From an uncultured Prevotellaceae bacterium (GTDB lineage: Bacteria > Bacteroidota > Bacteroidia > Bacteroidales > Muribaculaceae): DNA of 40,827 nucleotides. The stretch is taken from contig CAMJJG010000024.1 in the NCBI GenBank assembly GCA_946406035.1, positions 1 to 40,827 of the forward strand, written 5' to 3'. The translations under genes and the position numbers were made by a program. How positions within the stretch are numbered: the first letter of the stretch is position 1; each line of letters opens with the position of its first letter. Positions 1 through 7,949 of the stretch are shown here, one piece after another. The notes under the pieces were generated by a model. It was not told the origin of the DNA. It did not search any database and saw only the letters and a program-made list of their open reading frames with translations.

Positions 1-174
1 GCAATATATTAGTGTTCCTATTATTACGAGCATTTTCAAAAACGGTTTTATAATCGAATTGCTCATATTCTGAATATAATCAATCTTTGCCGTTTCATGA
101 TATAGCAGATTTAAAACACTTTTAATGGTTCTATAAACAACTATGACAAATAAAGTAATGATTTTCGCAATCAT
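1..174 (-). CDS. partial membrane protein, cut by the window edge
   Basis: An open frame starts at an ATG at 174-172 and runs without a stop to base 1, giving 58 visible residues. It begins MIAKIITLFVIVVYRTIK and has a second hydrophobic stretch (MLVIIGTLIYC) at the window edge, so it looks like a small inner-membrane protein. A purine-rich stretch (agacgag) precedes the start. It begins 8 bp after the stop of the signal-peptide gene at 182-709, so the two are probably co-transcribed. The sequence is AT-rich like its neighbour, which suggests the same horizontally acquired block. I do not recognise the family. Confidence 0.5.
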   Translation of the reverse strand, partial: MIAKIITLFVIVVYRTIKSVLNLLYHETAKIDYIQNMSNSIIKPFLKMLVIIGTLIYC

Positions 175-181
175 CTCGTCT

Positions 182-709
182 TCACCAATTACAGTTAATA
201 AACGATTTCTTTAGAGAATTAATTTGATTATTAAATTCTCTTGCTGTACTATCTGATTCCAAGATGAGCACTTGGGTTTCAAATAGTTTTATAATATTAT
301 CTTTTGAAAAATACCATCTTGAGATCTTGCCATTTTCAACAATAGAAATGCACATAGTGCCGAATTGATAGTAATTCAGAAGTGAATCAATAGATAGTTT
401 TTTCTCGGGATAAGTTTCAACTGATTGTTTTATCTGATCATAGCAATTCTTGTTAATAGTATAAGTATGAACTGGACCCATTACTGAATCCCTCCATCTG
501 AGACCATAATAAAAGACCTCATTTGTCATATCTGTATTAGGAATCTTATAACCACCTAAATCACGATATGAAATCTGAGTTGCCCAAACTGGCTTATTTT
601 GAATTCCAATATGGGAATAGATTATTTTGTCTATTGACTTCATCATTTCTTCTGAATAACATAAGTTTATCAGAAGAAATGAAAATATTAAAAATAAAAT
701 CTTACGCAT
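182..709 (-). CDS. small secreted or periplasmic protein downstream of the RHS tip (candidate cognate protein)
   Basis: The product is 175 residues and starts with a clear Sec signal peptide (MRKILFLIFSFLLINLCYSEE). The mature part has no motif I recognise and one Cys-rich end (CNW). It starts 5 bp after the stop of the RHS fragment and is equally AT-rich. Position directly after an RHS/polymorphic-toxin tip is where immunity genes normally sit. A signal peptide would place it outside the cytoplasm, which is less common for immunity proteins and would fit a toxin acting in the periplasm or envelope. That role is inferred from position only. It could equally be an unrelated cargo lipoprotein-like or envelope protein. 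Confidence 0.6.
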   Translation of the reverse strand: MRKILFLIFSFLLINLCYSEEMMKSIDKIIYSHIGIQNKPVWATQISYRDLGGYKIPNTDMTNEVFYYGLRWRDSVMGPVHTYTINKNCYDQIKQSVETYPEKKLSIDSLLNYYQFGTMCISIVENGKISRWYFSKDNIIKLFETQVLILESDSTAREFNNQINSLKKSFINCNW

Positions 710-714
710 AATTA

Positions 715-1971
715 TTATTTTGAATCATTAAACTTTTCCAAATGTAATTTTGTGGGAATACCTTTATATTTTATTTTATTTGCATAAGGCAATTGATTCT
801 TGACAGTAAAACCATATTCTATGGTATGAGTTATTATAGGTGTATCATTTCCCTTTTCTACTAATGAAAGTTCTGCATCCCATTGGCATTCTTTATATTT
901 ATTACGACCCGGTAGATCCATAAAATAAACCTTTGAACTATAATTGTTTTCTTTGGCATATTCTAATAACATTTGTTTATCATTTTCGCTCAAATATAAA
1001 TAGCTACCATTCTCACGGTTAATATCAACATATATTCCATCTGATGAATCTGTTACTGTTTGAAACCAATTCATGTTATCATAATCATCTTCTTCTCCAT
1101 TGTCATATCCTAAAACAATTTTAATGCCAACACCACTAGGATCTTCAGGATCATATATTTCATCATATTCATAAACACGAATACCTTCATAAGAAGCACC
1201 TATATATGTGCATCTAGATGGAGTCGTTTCTACAGATGTCACATTCTTATCCCATACAACTGTACTATCTTCTGTAGAATACCAATCATTTCCAGTTGGG
1301 TCAATAAAAAATATAGGATTACTTGCACAGTATGCATATGGACTAATATTGGGCGACTGTTCCGCAAGCGGATCTTGGGTAGTGAACATCGGGAGCATCG
1401 GGTCTTGATACCGTGCTTCGAAGTCATACAAGTCAATGCCGTTCTCGCGGTCGAGTTCCTTGCCGCCGTACTTGTTGGGCTGAATACCAGCCGAGGCAGC
1501 ACCCATCAGTCCTCCGTACGGGTAGTAGTTGTCGATCTCCCGGAGGTCGCCATTTTGGTCGATGACCGCACGCACGTTGCCCTGATAGTCCTTGATGTAG
1601 TAATAATAGGTGCTGTCGGCCTGGTAGCCGTAGTCGTTCATCGTGCGCTCCATCACACCGTTGCGGTAAACGTGGTTGCCGCAATAGTCCATCGTTAAAT
1701 AGGTTGTGGGGCCAGGTGGCACAATCGGACCGGGAGGATCAAAGGGTATGATTCCGCCGCCCATTACACCGTTTGAGGAACCGCCAACGCCATTGATGCT
1801 TCCCTGTTCTATAACAGATATAATGCTTACCATGTATTTCACCATCAGCTTTCTGCCGTCTGCCGCGTAAGTATATTGCACGATGTGTCCGTCCATATAT
1901 TCAATCTGTTCCGGTAGATTGAGTACATTATACTTGATTGTCCAGATTTTTTTGTTACGGTCGCGCGTCAT
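715..1971 (-). CDS. RHS repeat-associated core fragment with variable C-terminal tip, 5'-truncated
   Basis: The 418-residue frame carries the end of an RHS/YD-repeat protein. A last YD-type repeat lies at residues 12-45, followed by a Pro/Gly-rich linker and then the RHS core-associated domain (YYYIKDYQGNVRAVIDQNG, NYYPYGG, LYDFEARYQDP, DPTGND) to about residue 228. After the DPTGND end the sequence becomes AT-rich and family-unspecific for about 190 residues, as in polymorphic-toxin tips. The frame has no signal peptide and starts in mid-repeat. Five in-frame codons (I-V-N-G-N) precede the ATG and then a TAA at 1989-1987, so the natural N-terminal repeats are missing. It is therefore an orphan tip or pseudogene remnant rather than a full RHS gene. 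It lies about 90 bp downstream of the aminotransferase gene. The toxin activity, if any, cannot be named. Confidence 0.75.
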   Translation of the reverse strand: MTRDRNKKIWTIKYNVLNLPEQIEYMDGHIVQYTYAADGRKLMVKYMVSIISVIEQGSINGVGGSSNGVMGGGIIPFDPPGPIVPPGPTTYLTMDYCGNHVYRNGVMERTMNDYGYQADSTYYYYIKDYQGNVRAVIDQNGDLREIDNYYPYGGLMGAASAGIQPNKYGGKELDRENGIDLYDFEARYQDPMLPMFTTQDPLAEQSPNISPYAYCASNPIFFIDPTGNDWYSTEDSTVVWDKNVTSVETTPSRCTYIGASYEGIRVYEYDEIYDPEDPSGVGIKIVLGYDNGEEDDYDNMNWFQTVTDSSDGIYVDINRENGSYLYLSENDKQMLLEYAKENNYSSKVYFMDLPGRNKYKECQWDAELSLVEKGNDTPIITHTIEYGFTVKNQLPYANKIKYKGIPTKLHLEKFNDSK

Positions 1972-2076
1972 GTTGCCGTTTACTATTTAACAATTTGGTC
2001 GATTTCTCGCCTGCGGGCTATTATAATGGCACGATGGGTTGACATGAAGGTTGTTGCCATGGTGCTGAAAAATCAG

Positions 2077-3201
2077 CTAGAATCGGTTGATGATGTCGGC
2101 AATGGCGCGAGCATCATCAATTGTTGTGGGAGGGGCGATAGGCAGGGATACCACCTCGCTGGCCAGGCGCTCGGTCAAGGGCAGCGAGAGCCCGGACAAC
2201 TGCTGCTCGTAGCAGGGCTGGCGGTGGGGTGGGGTGGCATAGTGGATGTCGCTGCCCACGCCGTTGTCGGCGAGATGGGCGCGGAAGGCCTCTCGGTCAT
2301 CAACACGCACCACATACTGGTGCCAAATCTGCCTCATGTCCTCAAAGATGACGGGTGTCTTCACCCTGGGGTTGGTGATGCTCTCGCTGTAGGCTCGGGC
2401 GAGGGCACCGCGGGTGGCGTTCTCGTCTTGCAAGTGGCGCAGCTTGACACGCAGCATCGCCGCCTGGATTTCATCCAAGCGACAGTTGTAGCCCATGTAG
2501 ATGTTGTGGTAACGGCGGTCCGAGCCATAGTTGGCAAGGGCCTTGACACAGCTGGCCAGGTCGTCATCGTTGGTCGTGACAGCTCCGGCATCGCCCAGGG
2601 CGCCCAGGTTCTTGGTGGGGTAGAAGCTGTTGCCGGCCGCATTACCCAGTCCGCCAGTGACGCGTGTGCCGTGCAGCCCGCCTGTGTCGCTGGCTGCGCC
2701 GATGGCCTGGGCGTTGTCCTCAATGATGAGCAGGCCATGCCTTTGGGCCACTTGCATCAACGTGGTGTCCCAGCACGGGGTGCCGTACAGGTGCACTGGC
2801 ATCACGGCACGGGTGCGGGCTGTTATCAATCCCTCGATCAACCTGCTGTCCATATTCATCGTGTCCTCGCGTGGCTCGCACAACACGGGTGTCAAGCCGT
2901 TATCGCTCACCGCGAGCAACGTCGCGACATAGGTGTTGGCGGGAACGATGACCTCATCGCCATCGTGCAACTTGCCCATTTCTTTATAGGCGCGCAGGAT
3001 GAGCTTGAGCGCATCCAGGCCGTTGCTCACGCCGATGCAGTGCTTGACGTGGCACAGGGTGGCTACTTCTTGCTCCAGTAGCTCGGTTTGGGTGCTATGC
3101 AGATAGCGTCCGCGCTCGATGACCTCACAGGCGGCGGCCTTGAGTTCGTCCATGTAGGGGGCATTGGCCAATGCCAGGTCCAGGAATGGGTATTGCTTCA
3201 T
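2077..3201 (-). CDS. DegT/DnrJ/EryC1/StrS aminotransferase, likely dTDP-3-keto-6-deoxyhexose 3-transaminase (FdtB/QdtB-like)
   Basis: The 374-residue protein has the PLP-dependent sugar-aminotransferase fold of the DegT family. Visible landmarks are the PLP-contact region IEDNAQAIGA, the Schiff-base lysine in SFYPTKNLGALGDAGA, and the NYGSDRRYHNIYMGYNCRLDEIQAA block. Such enzymes transfer an amino group from glutamate to the 3-keto position of dTDP-3-keto-6-deoxyhexose. The two ketoisomerase-like genes and rmlA immediately upstream on the same strand support synthesis of dTDP-Fuc3N or dTDP-Qui3N. It is the last gene of the operon, 16 bp after the preceding one. RmlB and an N-acetyltransferase, which the full pathway needs, are not in the window. 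Substrate stereochemistry cannot be decided from sequence. Confidence 0.88.
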   Translation of the reverse strand: MKQYPFLDLALANAPYMDELKAAACEVIERGRYLHSTQTELLEQEVATLCHVKHCIGVSNGLDALKLILRAYKEMGKLHDGDEVIVPANTYVATLLAVSDNGLTPVLCEPREDTMNMDSRLIEGLITARTRAVMPVHLYGTPCWDTTLMQVAQRHGLLIIEDNAQAIGAASDTGGLHGTRVTGGLGNAAGNSFYPTKNLGALGDAGAVTTNDDDLASCVKALANYGSDRRYHNIYMGYNCRLDEIQAAMLRVKLRHLQDENATRGALARAYSESITNPRVKTPVIFEDMRQIWHQYVVRVDDREAFRAHLADNGVGSDIHYATPPHRQPCYEQQLSGLSLPLTERLASEVVSLPIAPPTTIDDARAIADIINRF

Positions 3202-3217
3202 TGTGCAGATGGGTGGA

Positions 3218-3679
3218 TTAGTCTATTGTGTTGCGTTTTAACTCCAGGAATTGGTTGTAATCCCTCACATAGTCGGCCTCGTCGAAATGATGTGAATTGA
3301 GTACCAGGCAGACCGACCCCGATGAGAAATTGTGAAGCCTGTTCCAGATGCCGGGCACGACCAGCAGACCCTGATAGGGACGGTTGAGCGTGTAGGTGAA
3401 CTGGGTGTCTCCATCGTCAACGGTGACGTCAAAACTGCCGCTGATGGCGATGATGAACTGCTGGCTGGTGTAGTGGCTGTGCCCGCCCCGCTCGGCCCCA
3501 CCAGGCACATCATATATATAAAACGTGCGCTGCACGTCAAACGGCAGTTCCACGCCGTTGTTGACAGCCGTCAGGTTGCCGTTGGCATGATGGTGCCTGT
3601 TCAGGCTGATGATGCGGCAGTCGTTCAGCCGTGCGTGGCGGTGGTTGGCCAGCTTGTCCAACTTATCGGTTGTTTCCAT
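3218..3679 (-). CDS. FdtA/QdtA-family sugar 3,4-ketoisomerase (cupin), copy with HxH motif
   Basis: This 153-residue protein is a WxcM-like/FdtA-type cupin. These enzymes convert dTDP-4-keto-6-deoxy-glucose to the 3-keto isomer, the step before amination by the neighbouring transaminase. Landmarks are VQRTFYIYDVPGG, then RGGHSHY with two histidines (H67, H69) at the position of the catalytic histidine pair in the family, and the cupin strand FIIAISGSFDVTVDDG. The start overlaps the upstream paralogue by 17 bp, which implies translational coupling. Length is close to the usual 135-150 residues. It differs clearly from the upstream copy, which lacks the second histidine. Confidence 0.85.
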   Translation of the reverse strand: METTDKLDKLANHRHARLNDCRIISLNRHHHANGNLTAVNNGVELPFDVQRTFYIYDVPGGAERGGHSHYTSQQFIIAISGSFDVTVDDGDTQFTYTLNRPYQGLLVVPGIWNRLHNFSSGSVCLVLNSHHFDEADYVRDYNQFLELKRNTID

Positions 3680-4088
3680 GCTTCAATGTCTTGAATAGTT
3701 CAAATTCTTCAATATAGTCTGTCGGGTCATAGGCTGTGCTCGAGAGCACGAGCGCCACCGAGTTGGTCGAGAAGTTGTCGATGTGGCGCCATGTCATGGG
3801 CGGCACATAAAGGCCTATCTGGGGCCTGGCCAAGTGGAAGGTCTGTTCCTTGCTGCCGTCATTGACCACCACATCAAAACTCCCGCTGAGGGCTACAATG
3901 AATTCCTCCTGTACCTTGAAGGCGTGACCATCGCGCCACATGCCGCTGGGCACGTCATATATCCAGTAATTGCGTTTGACCTCAAACGGGACATGGCTGC
4001 CGCTCTCGATAAACGTCAGGTTGCCCCGCGGGTCATTGATTTTGGGCAACTCTATCAGGTGGACTTCACGCGTGACGTCATTTTCCAT
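3663..4088 (-). CDS. FdtA/QdtA-like cupin, paralogue with altered active-site motif
   Basis: The 141-residue protein is a paralogue of its downstream neighbour (shared [24 protein letters not shown] versus ISGSFDVTVDDG, and a similar C-terminal end). Where the other copy reads GGHSHY, this one reads DGHAFK: H55 is kept but the second His is Phe57. The change could alter the product stereochemistry, leave a partner subunit of a hetero-oligomer, or reduce activity. It overlaps the end of rmlA by 11 bp and the next gene by 17 bp, so all are in one operon. It is intact, with no sign of decay, so I read it as functional but specialised. Confidence 0.8.
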   Translation of the reverse strand: MENDVTREVHLIELPKINDPRGNLTFIESGSHVPFEVKRNYWIYDVPSGMWRDGHAFKVQEEFIVALSGSFDVVVNDGSKEQTFHLARPQIGLYVPPMTWRHIDNFSTNSVALVLSSTAYDPTDYIEEFELFKTLKHGNNR

Positions 4089-4959
4089 TGTGGGCCAGGT
4101 TGATGAGGTATTGTCCGTAATGGTTTTTCTTCATGGGCTCGGCAAGTGCCAGGAGTTGCTCGGCGTCAATCCAGCCCTTACGGAAGGCGATTTCCTCAAG
4201 AGCCGCCACCTGCACGCCCTGCATGTTGACGATGGTGCCGATGAAGTTTGATGCGTCGGCCATCGACTCGCTGGTGCCCGTGTCGAGCCAAGCGAAGCCA
4301 CGTCCGAGCGTCTGCACGTGCACGCGGTCCTGGGCCAGGAATTCCTGGTTCACGGTGGTGATTTCAAGCTCGCCGCGGGCGCTTGGCTTGATGCGCTTGG
4401 CGATCTCTACCACATCGTTGGGATAGAAGTAAAGCCCCGTTACGGCATAGTTGCTCTTGGGATGCTCCGGCTTTTCCTCAAGGCTTGTGGCCTTGCCGTG
4501 CTCGTCAAACGCCACGACTCCAAACCGGTTGGGGTCCTTGACGGCATAGGCCCACAGGGTAGCGATGTTCTGGCTCTGGGTGCGTTCCACGGCATCCATC
4601 AGCATCTGGGTGAAACTCTGACCATAGAAGATGTTGTCGCCCAGCACCAGGCACGCGCTATCGTCGCCGATAAACTCCTCGCCGATGATAAAGGCTTGAG
4701 CCAAACCCTCGGGACGGGGTTGCTCGGCATACTCAAATCTCACTCCCAGCTCCTCGCCCGAGCCCAGCAAACGGCGGAACATGGGCAAGTCCAGGGGTGT
4801 GGATATGATGAGGATGTCGCGGATGCCAGCAAGCATCAGCACCGAGATGGGATAATAGACCATGGGTTTGTCATAGATGGGTATCAATTGCTTGGAAATA
4901 CCCTTGGTCACAGGGTAAAGTCTTGTTCCTGAGCCTCCTGCCAGTACTATTCCTTTCAT
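4078..4959 (-). CDS. rmlA: glucose-1-phosphate thymidylyltransferase
   Basis: RmlA makes dTDP-glucose from dTTP and glucose-1-phosphate, the entry step for dTDP-deoxysugars. The 293-residue length is standard. The nucleotide-binding signature [18 protein letters not shown] is at residues 8-25, followed by [19 protein letters not shown], the metal site region [10 protein letters not shown], and the [19 protein letters not shown] and [10 protein letters not shown] blocks. It is the first gene of the minus-strand operon, so the promoter should lie in 4960-5100. A purine-poor leader precedes the ATG, as is common in Bacteroidetes. The following genes show that the product is used here for a 3-amino-3,6-dideoxyhexose rather than rhamnose. 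Confidence 0.95.
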   Translation of the reverse strand: MKGIVLAGGSGTRLYPVTKGISKQLIPIYDKPMVYYPISVLMLAGIRDILIISTPLDLPMFRRLLGSGEELGVRFEYAEQPRPEGLAQAFIIGEEFIGDDSACLVLGDNIFYGQSFTQMLMDAVERTQSQNIATLWAYAVKDPNRFGVVAFDEHGKATSLEEKPEHPKSNYAVTGLYFYPNDVVEIAKRIKPSARGELEITTVNQEFLAQDRVHVQTLGRGFAWLDTGTSESMADASNFIGTIVNMQGVQVAALEEIAFRKGWIDAEQLLALAEPMKKNHYGQYLINLAHNGK

Positions 4960-5246
4960 ATCGTGATTGACGTATTAATTAGGTTAAAGAATTTTCATTA
5001 GGTTTGGAATGGCGAAGTTACAAAGATTTTTACAACATACCAAGCATTCTGTGGGAAAAAAATGGAATGTTATCACCAGCACATCAATTCAATGCGTTGA
5101 AACGGCGGTTATTATTTGTCACTAGTGACGGCCTGTTGACGAAAAAATCATCATAAAAACGCCCAAAAGTGTCAAAAATTCTAAATAGGGCTTGTTAAAT
5201 CAAAAAATTGTTACCGTTTTATGATGAAGGCGTGACAAATTTGCAG

Positions 5247-5254
5247 TACTTTTG
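5247..5254 (+). promoter_or_regulatory. -7 element upstream of pfp in the rmlA/pfp divergent gap
   Basis: TACTTTTG fits the Bacteroidetes -7 consensus TAnnTTTG, 45 bp before the pfp start. No good TTTG was seen 19-22 bp upstream, so only the -7 half is supported. The rest of the 340-bp gap (4960-5299) is AT-rich and must also hold the rmlA promoter on the other strand, for which I found only a weak match. Confidence 0.5.
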
Positions 5255-5299
5255 TCGCCGTAAAAGAGATTGTTTAATCGTTTAATATTATTCATTACA

Positions 5300-6958
5300 A
5301 TGACTGATACTAAGAGTTTAATGGAAAAGATGAGGCTGACCTACAGGCCCAAGTTGCCCGCTACGCTGCGTTGTCCGGTGCGTGCGGTCGAGGGCGAGCC
5401 TACTCAGTCGGTGGACGATCAAGAAGCCATCAAGAAGCTTTTCCCCTGCACCTATGGCATGCCGCAATTGACCTTTGAGCGTGATGATGCGGCCATGCCT
5501 CCCGAGAAACCATTCAATGTGGGTGTCATCCTGAGCGGCGGTCAAGCCCCTGGCGGACACAATGTGATATGCGGCCTGTATGACGGCATCAAGGCGTTGA
5601 ACAAGTATTGCCGCTTGTATGGTTTCATGGGCGGTCCCAACGGACTGGTCAAGCACCGTTACCGCGAGCTCACGGGTGACATCATCGAGGAGTATCGCAA
5701 CACGGGTGGTTTTGACATCATCGGCTCGGGCCGCACCAAGCTGGAGACTCCCGAGCAATTCGAGGCTGGACTGCAGATCCTGCGTGAACTCAAGATTTCG
5801 GCCGTTGTGATTATCGGTGGTGACGACAGCAACACCAATGCGGCAGTCCTTGCCGAGTACTATAAGGCCCATGACGCCGGCGTGCAGGTCATCGGTGTGC
5901 CCAAGACCATCGATGGCGACCTCAAGAATGAGCATGTCGAGATTTCCTTCGGCTTCGACACCGCGACCAAGGTCTATAGCGAGCTCATCGGCAACGTGGC
6001 ACGAGACTGCAATTCGGCCAAGAAGTACTGGCACTTCATGAAACTCATGGGACGCTCGGCATCACACATCGCTCTGGAGTGCGCCCTGCAAACCCGTCCC
6101 AACTACTGCATCATCAGCGAGGAGGTTGAGGAACGCAACATGACCCTGCATGATATCGCCGAGGACATCGCCAACATTGTTGTCAAGCGTCATGATATGG
6201 GCATGGACTATGGTACCGTGCTCGTGCCCGAGGGTATTGTTGAGTTTGTCCCCACGATGAAAAAGCTTATTGCCGAGCTCAACGAGATGCTGACCAAGTT
6301 TCCTGAAATTCCGCGTCTGCGCGACGAGGCTCAGAATAATTTCGTGCGTGAGCATCTCACTGAGGAGAACCGCAATGTTTACGACTCCCTGCCCGAAGAC
6401 GTTGCTCGCCAGCTCACGCTCGACCGCGACGAGCATGGCAATGTGATGGTGTCCCAGATCGAGAGCGAGCGTCTGCTCAGCCGCATGGTGGCACACGTCC
6501 TCAGTGTGCGTGCCGAGGCTGGCGAGATCGACCCCATCAAGTTCAAGACCCAGCACCATTTCTTCGGCTATGAGGGTCGTGCATCATTCCCCTCCAACTT
6601 TGATGCCGACTATTGCTATTCGCTGGGTTATAATGCGTCTCACCTGATCTATGTGGGCGCTACTGGCTACATGTCGGCCATCACCCACCTGGGACGCAAG
6701 GCACAGGACTGGGTGGCATGTGGTGTCCCCATCACCATGATGATGAACATGGAACGTCGCAGTGGCAAGGACAAGCCCGTGATTCGCAAGGCTCTGGTTG
6801 ACCTTGAGGGGGCTCCCTTCAAGCACTTTGTCGAGAATCGTGAGAAATGGGCACTCGAGACGTGCTACATCTATCCTGGTCCCATTCAGTTCTTCGGCCC
6901 CGAGGAATTGGTTGACAAGACGTGCTACACGCTCTTCTTTGAGCAGTTTGGCAAGTAG
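5300..6958 (+). CDS. pfp: diphosphate--fructose-6-phosphate 1-phosphotransferase (PPi-PFK, long form)
   Basis: The enzyme reversibly phosphorylates fructose-6-phosphate with pyrophosphate in glycolysis/gluconeogenesis in the cytoplasm. The 552-residue length matches the long, plant-beta-like PFP group rather than the 320-residue ATP-PFK. Landmarks are the phosphate-donor loop GVILSGGQAPGGHNVI (from residue 75), GGDDSNTNA, the catalytic PKTIDGDLKN (D205, D207), and MGRSASHIALECALQ. An upstream in-frame ATG at 5270 would add MFNRLILFIT, which does not belong to the family, so the start at 5300 (MTDTKSLMEKM) is chosen. A clear terminator follows at 7047. It appears monocistronic. Confidence 0.95.
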   Translation: MTDTKSLMEKMRLTYRPKLPATLRCPVRAVEGEPTQSVDDQEAIKKLFPCTYGMPQLTFERDDAAMPPEKPFNVGVILSGGQAPGGHNVICGLYDGIKALNKYCRLYGFMGGPNGLVKHRYRELTGDIIEEYRNTGGFDIIGSGRTKLETPEQFEAGLQILRELKISAVVIIGGDDSNTNAAVLAEYYKAHDAGVQVIGVPKTIDGDLKNEHVEISFGFDTATKVYSELIGNVARDCNSAKKYWHFMKLMGRSASHIALECALQTRPNYCIISEEVEERNMTLHDIAEDIANIVVKRHDMGMDYGTVLVPEGIVEFVPTMKKLIAELNEMLTKFPEIPRLRDEAQNNFVREHLTEENRNVYDSLPEDVARQLTLDRDEHGNVMVSQIESERLLSRMVAHVLSVRAEAGEIDPIKFKTQHHFFGYEGRASFPSNFDADYCYSLGYNASHLIYVGATGYMSAITHLGRKAQDWVACGVPITMMMNMERRSGKDKPVIRKALVDLEGAPFKHFVENREKWALETCYIYPGPIQFFGPEELVDKTCYTLFFEQFGK

Positions 6959-7046
6959 TGACCCGATTCTACACTTTTGGGCTTATCGGTCTACTGGGCC
7001 CGCCCGATAGACCATAGGTATATAGTTTAACTTCTAAACAGCTTGC

Positions 7047-7082
7047 TCCCCGTCCCTGGTAGTTCAGGAGGCGGGGATTTTT
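7047..7082 (+). terminator. Rho-independent terminator after pfp
   Basis: TCCCCG (7047-7052) pairs with CGGGGA (7072-7077), further strengthened by flanking CC/GG pairs, and is followed by TTTTT. A second, smaller inverted repeat (GGTCTA/TAGACC) sits just upstream near 6990-7012. Confidence 0.8.
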
Positions 7083-7109
7083 GCGTCTAGACTGTTATGA
7101 TAGAGTTGG

Positions 7110-7340
7110 TCAGGACTTGGATAGCTCTTTGAGTTGGCGCGAGTAGAGCGCGAAGAAATCTTTACCCAGCGTGATGCTTACCTTGAGCAGCAACTCGGTG
7201 CTGATGCTCTCTCGCATGAATATGTTATAGATGTTGGTTCGGTTGCAACCCAGTTGTTGAGACAACCACGATACCGACTGGCCCTGTCTCAACAATTCTT
7301 CTCGGATTTCTTTCCCTATATTAATGCATGTTTTTCCCAT
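7110..7340 (-). CDS. small helix-turn-helix DNA-binding protein (XRE-like)
   Basis: The 76-residue product is little more than one HTH domain. The segment VSWLSQQLGCNRTNIYNIF reads as helix-turn-helix, followed by ELLLKVSITLGKDFFALYS, typical of short Bacteroidales XRE-like regulators. A TTG directly before the ATG would add one residue; the ATG at 7340 is preferred. A good promoter match lies 31 bp upstream (7372-7405). It stands alone, convergent with pfp, and its target is unknown. Proteins of this size often act on their own promoter, but I see no obvious operator palindrome here. Confidence 0.75.
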   Translation of the reverse strand: MGKTCINIGKEIREELLRQGQSVSWLSQQLGCNRTNIYNIFMRESISTELLLKVSITLGKDFFALYSRQLKELSKS

Positions 7341-7371
7341 CAATCTTGTTTTAGGTGTTATTTGTATTTGG

Positions 7372-7405
7372 CAAAATTAACACATAACTCCTTCTCAATT
7401 GCAAA
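7372..7405 (-). promoter_or_regulatory. Bacteroidetes-type promoter of the small HTH gene
   Basis: Read on the minus strand, TTTG (7405-7402), 22 bp, then TAATTTTG (7379-7372) fits the -33/-7 pattern. The gene starts 31 bp downstream. Confidence 0.6.
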
Positions 7406-7635
7406 AAATATCAAAAATCTTTTGGATTTTTACATTTTTTAATAAATTGATAAGTCCATGTGATTATTGATGAAGTTGGACCCCGTGTTAAGGTGCCATG
7501 GTGAAAATGTGTTGATTGTTAGGTGATTTCTTGGATTTTTGACTGATTTATTCCATGATACGATAATGATAATAGACTGAGTCTCGTGAAAATGCTATCT
7601 GTCTCTCTATGGCATTGATAATGGATTGTCTGGCA

Positions 7636-7750
7636 GCTTATTGCCCTGGCGTGGTCTTTGCGTAGCGCCGATTAGCTGAACTCTTGCAGGAGCTTTTCTG
7701 ATAGACAGCGGGGCTCGGCAGCCCGATTCTGTGTTGGAGGGCAATAAAGC
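7636..7750. ncRNA. candidate structured RNA (or MITE-like element) in the gap before riboflavin synthase
   Basis: Two distant segments, GCTTATTGCCCT (7636-7647) and AGGGCAATAAAGC (7738-7750), are complementary over 12 pairs with one bulge and would close a roughly 115-nt structure. Inside is a hairpin ACAG-CGGGGCT/AGCCCG-CTGT (7705-7732) and weaker pairings (GGCG/CGCC at 7648-7669). No ORF covers it. It lacks the conserved sequence of an FMN riboswitch, so I do not call it one even though riboflavin synthase follows 200 bp later. It could be a small RNA, a leader structure or a short mobile repeat; strand is undetermined. The remaining gap 7344-7949 holds AT-rich DNA and two short hairpins. 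Confidence 0.35.
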
Positions 7751-7817
7751 AACAAGGTGCTACGTTCTATAGTTATTCAAGGAAACGATATGACAGTTGG
7801 CTCATTTGTATCATTAA

Positions 7818-7887
7818 CCGCCCTGCGGGCGGGAGATTAAACAGATTTTATTGTAGATATTTGCTTAATTTCCCATGCTCAGCATGG
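7818..7887. other. two perfect short hairpins in the leader region of ribE
   Basis: CCGCCC-TGC-GGGCGG (7818-7832) and CCATGC-TCA-GCATGG (7873-7887) are perfect 6-bp inverted repeats with 3-nt loops, 41 bp apart. Neither is followed by a T-run, so they are not classic terminators. They may be attenuator or mRNA-stabilising structures, or repeats of unknown kind. Confidence 0.45.
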
Positions 7888-7949
7888 TTATCATTTGCTG
7901 GCCCAGCTTCTATATCATTGCCATTATTAATAATAAAGAGTAAGAATTT

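Noticed and set aside
2026-3081. Long plus-strand frame of 351 codons
   Set aside because: It is the antisense shadow of the aminotransferase gene; it has no family features, and the minus-strand protein is clearly real.
7047-7082. CRISPR or repeat array
   Set aside because: Only single hairpins occur; no regularly spaced direct repeats were seen anywhere in the window.
7636-7949. FMN riboswitch before riboflavin synthase
   Set aside because: The conserved FMN-element sequences are not present and the closing stem is of a different kind.
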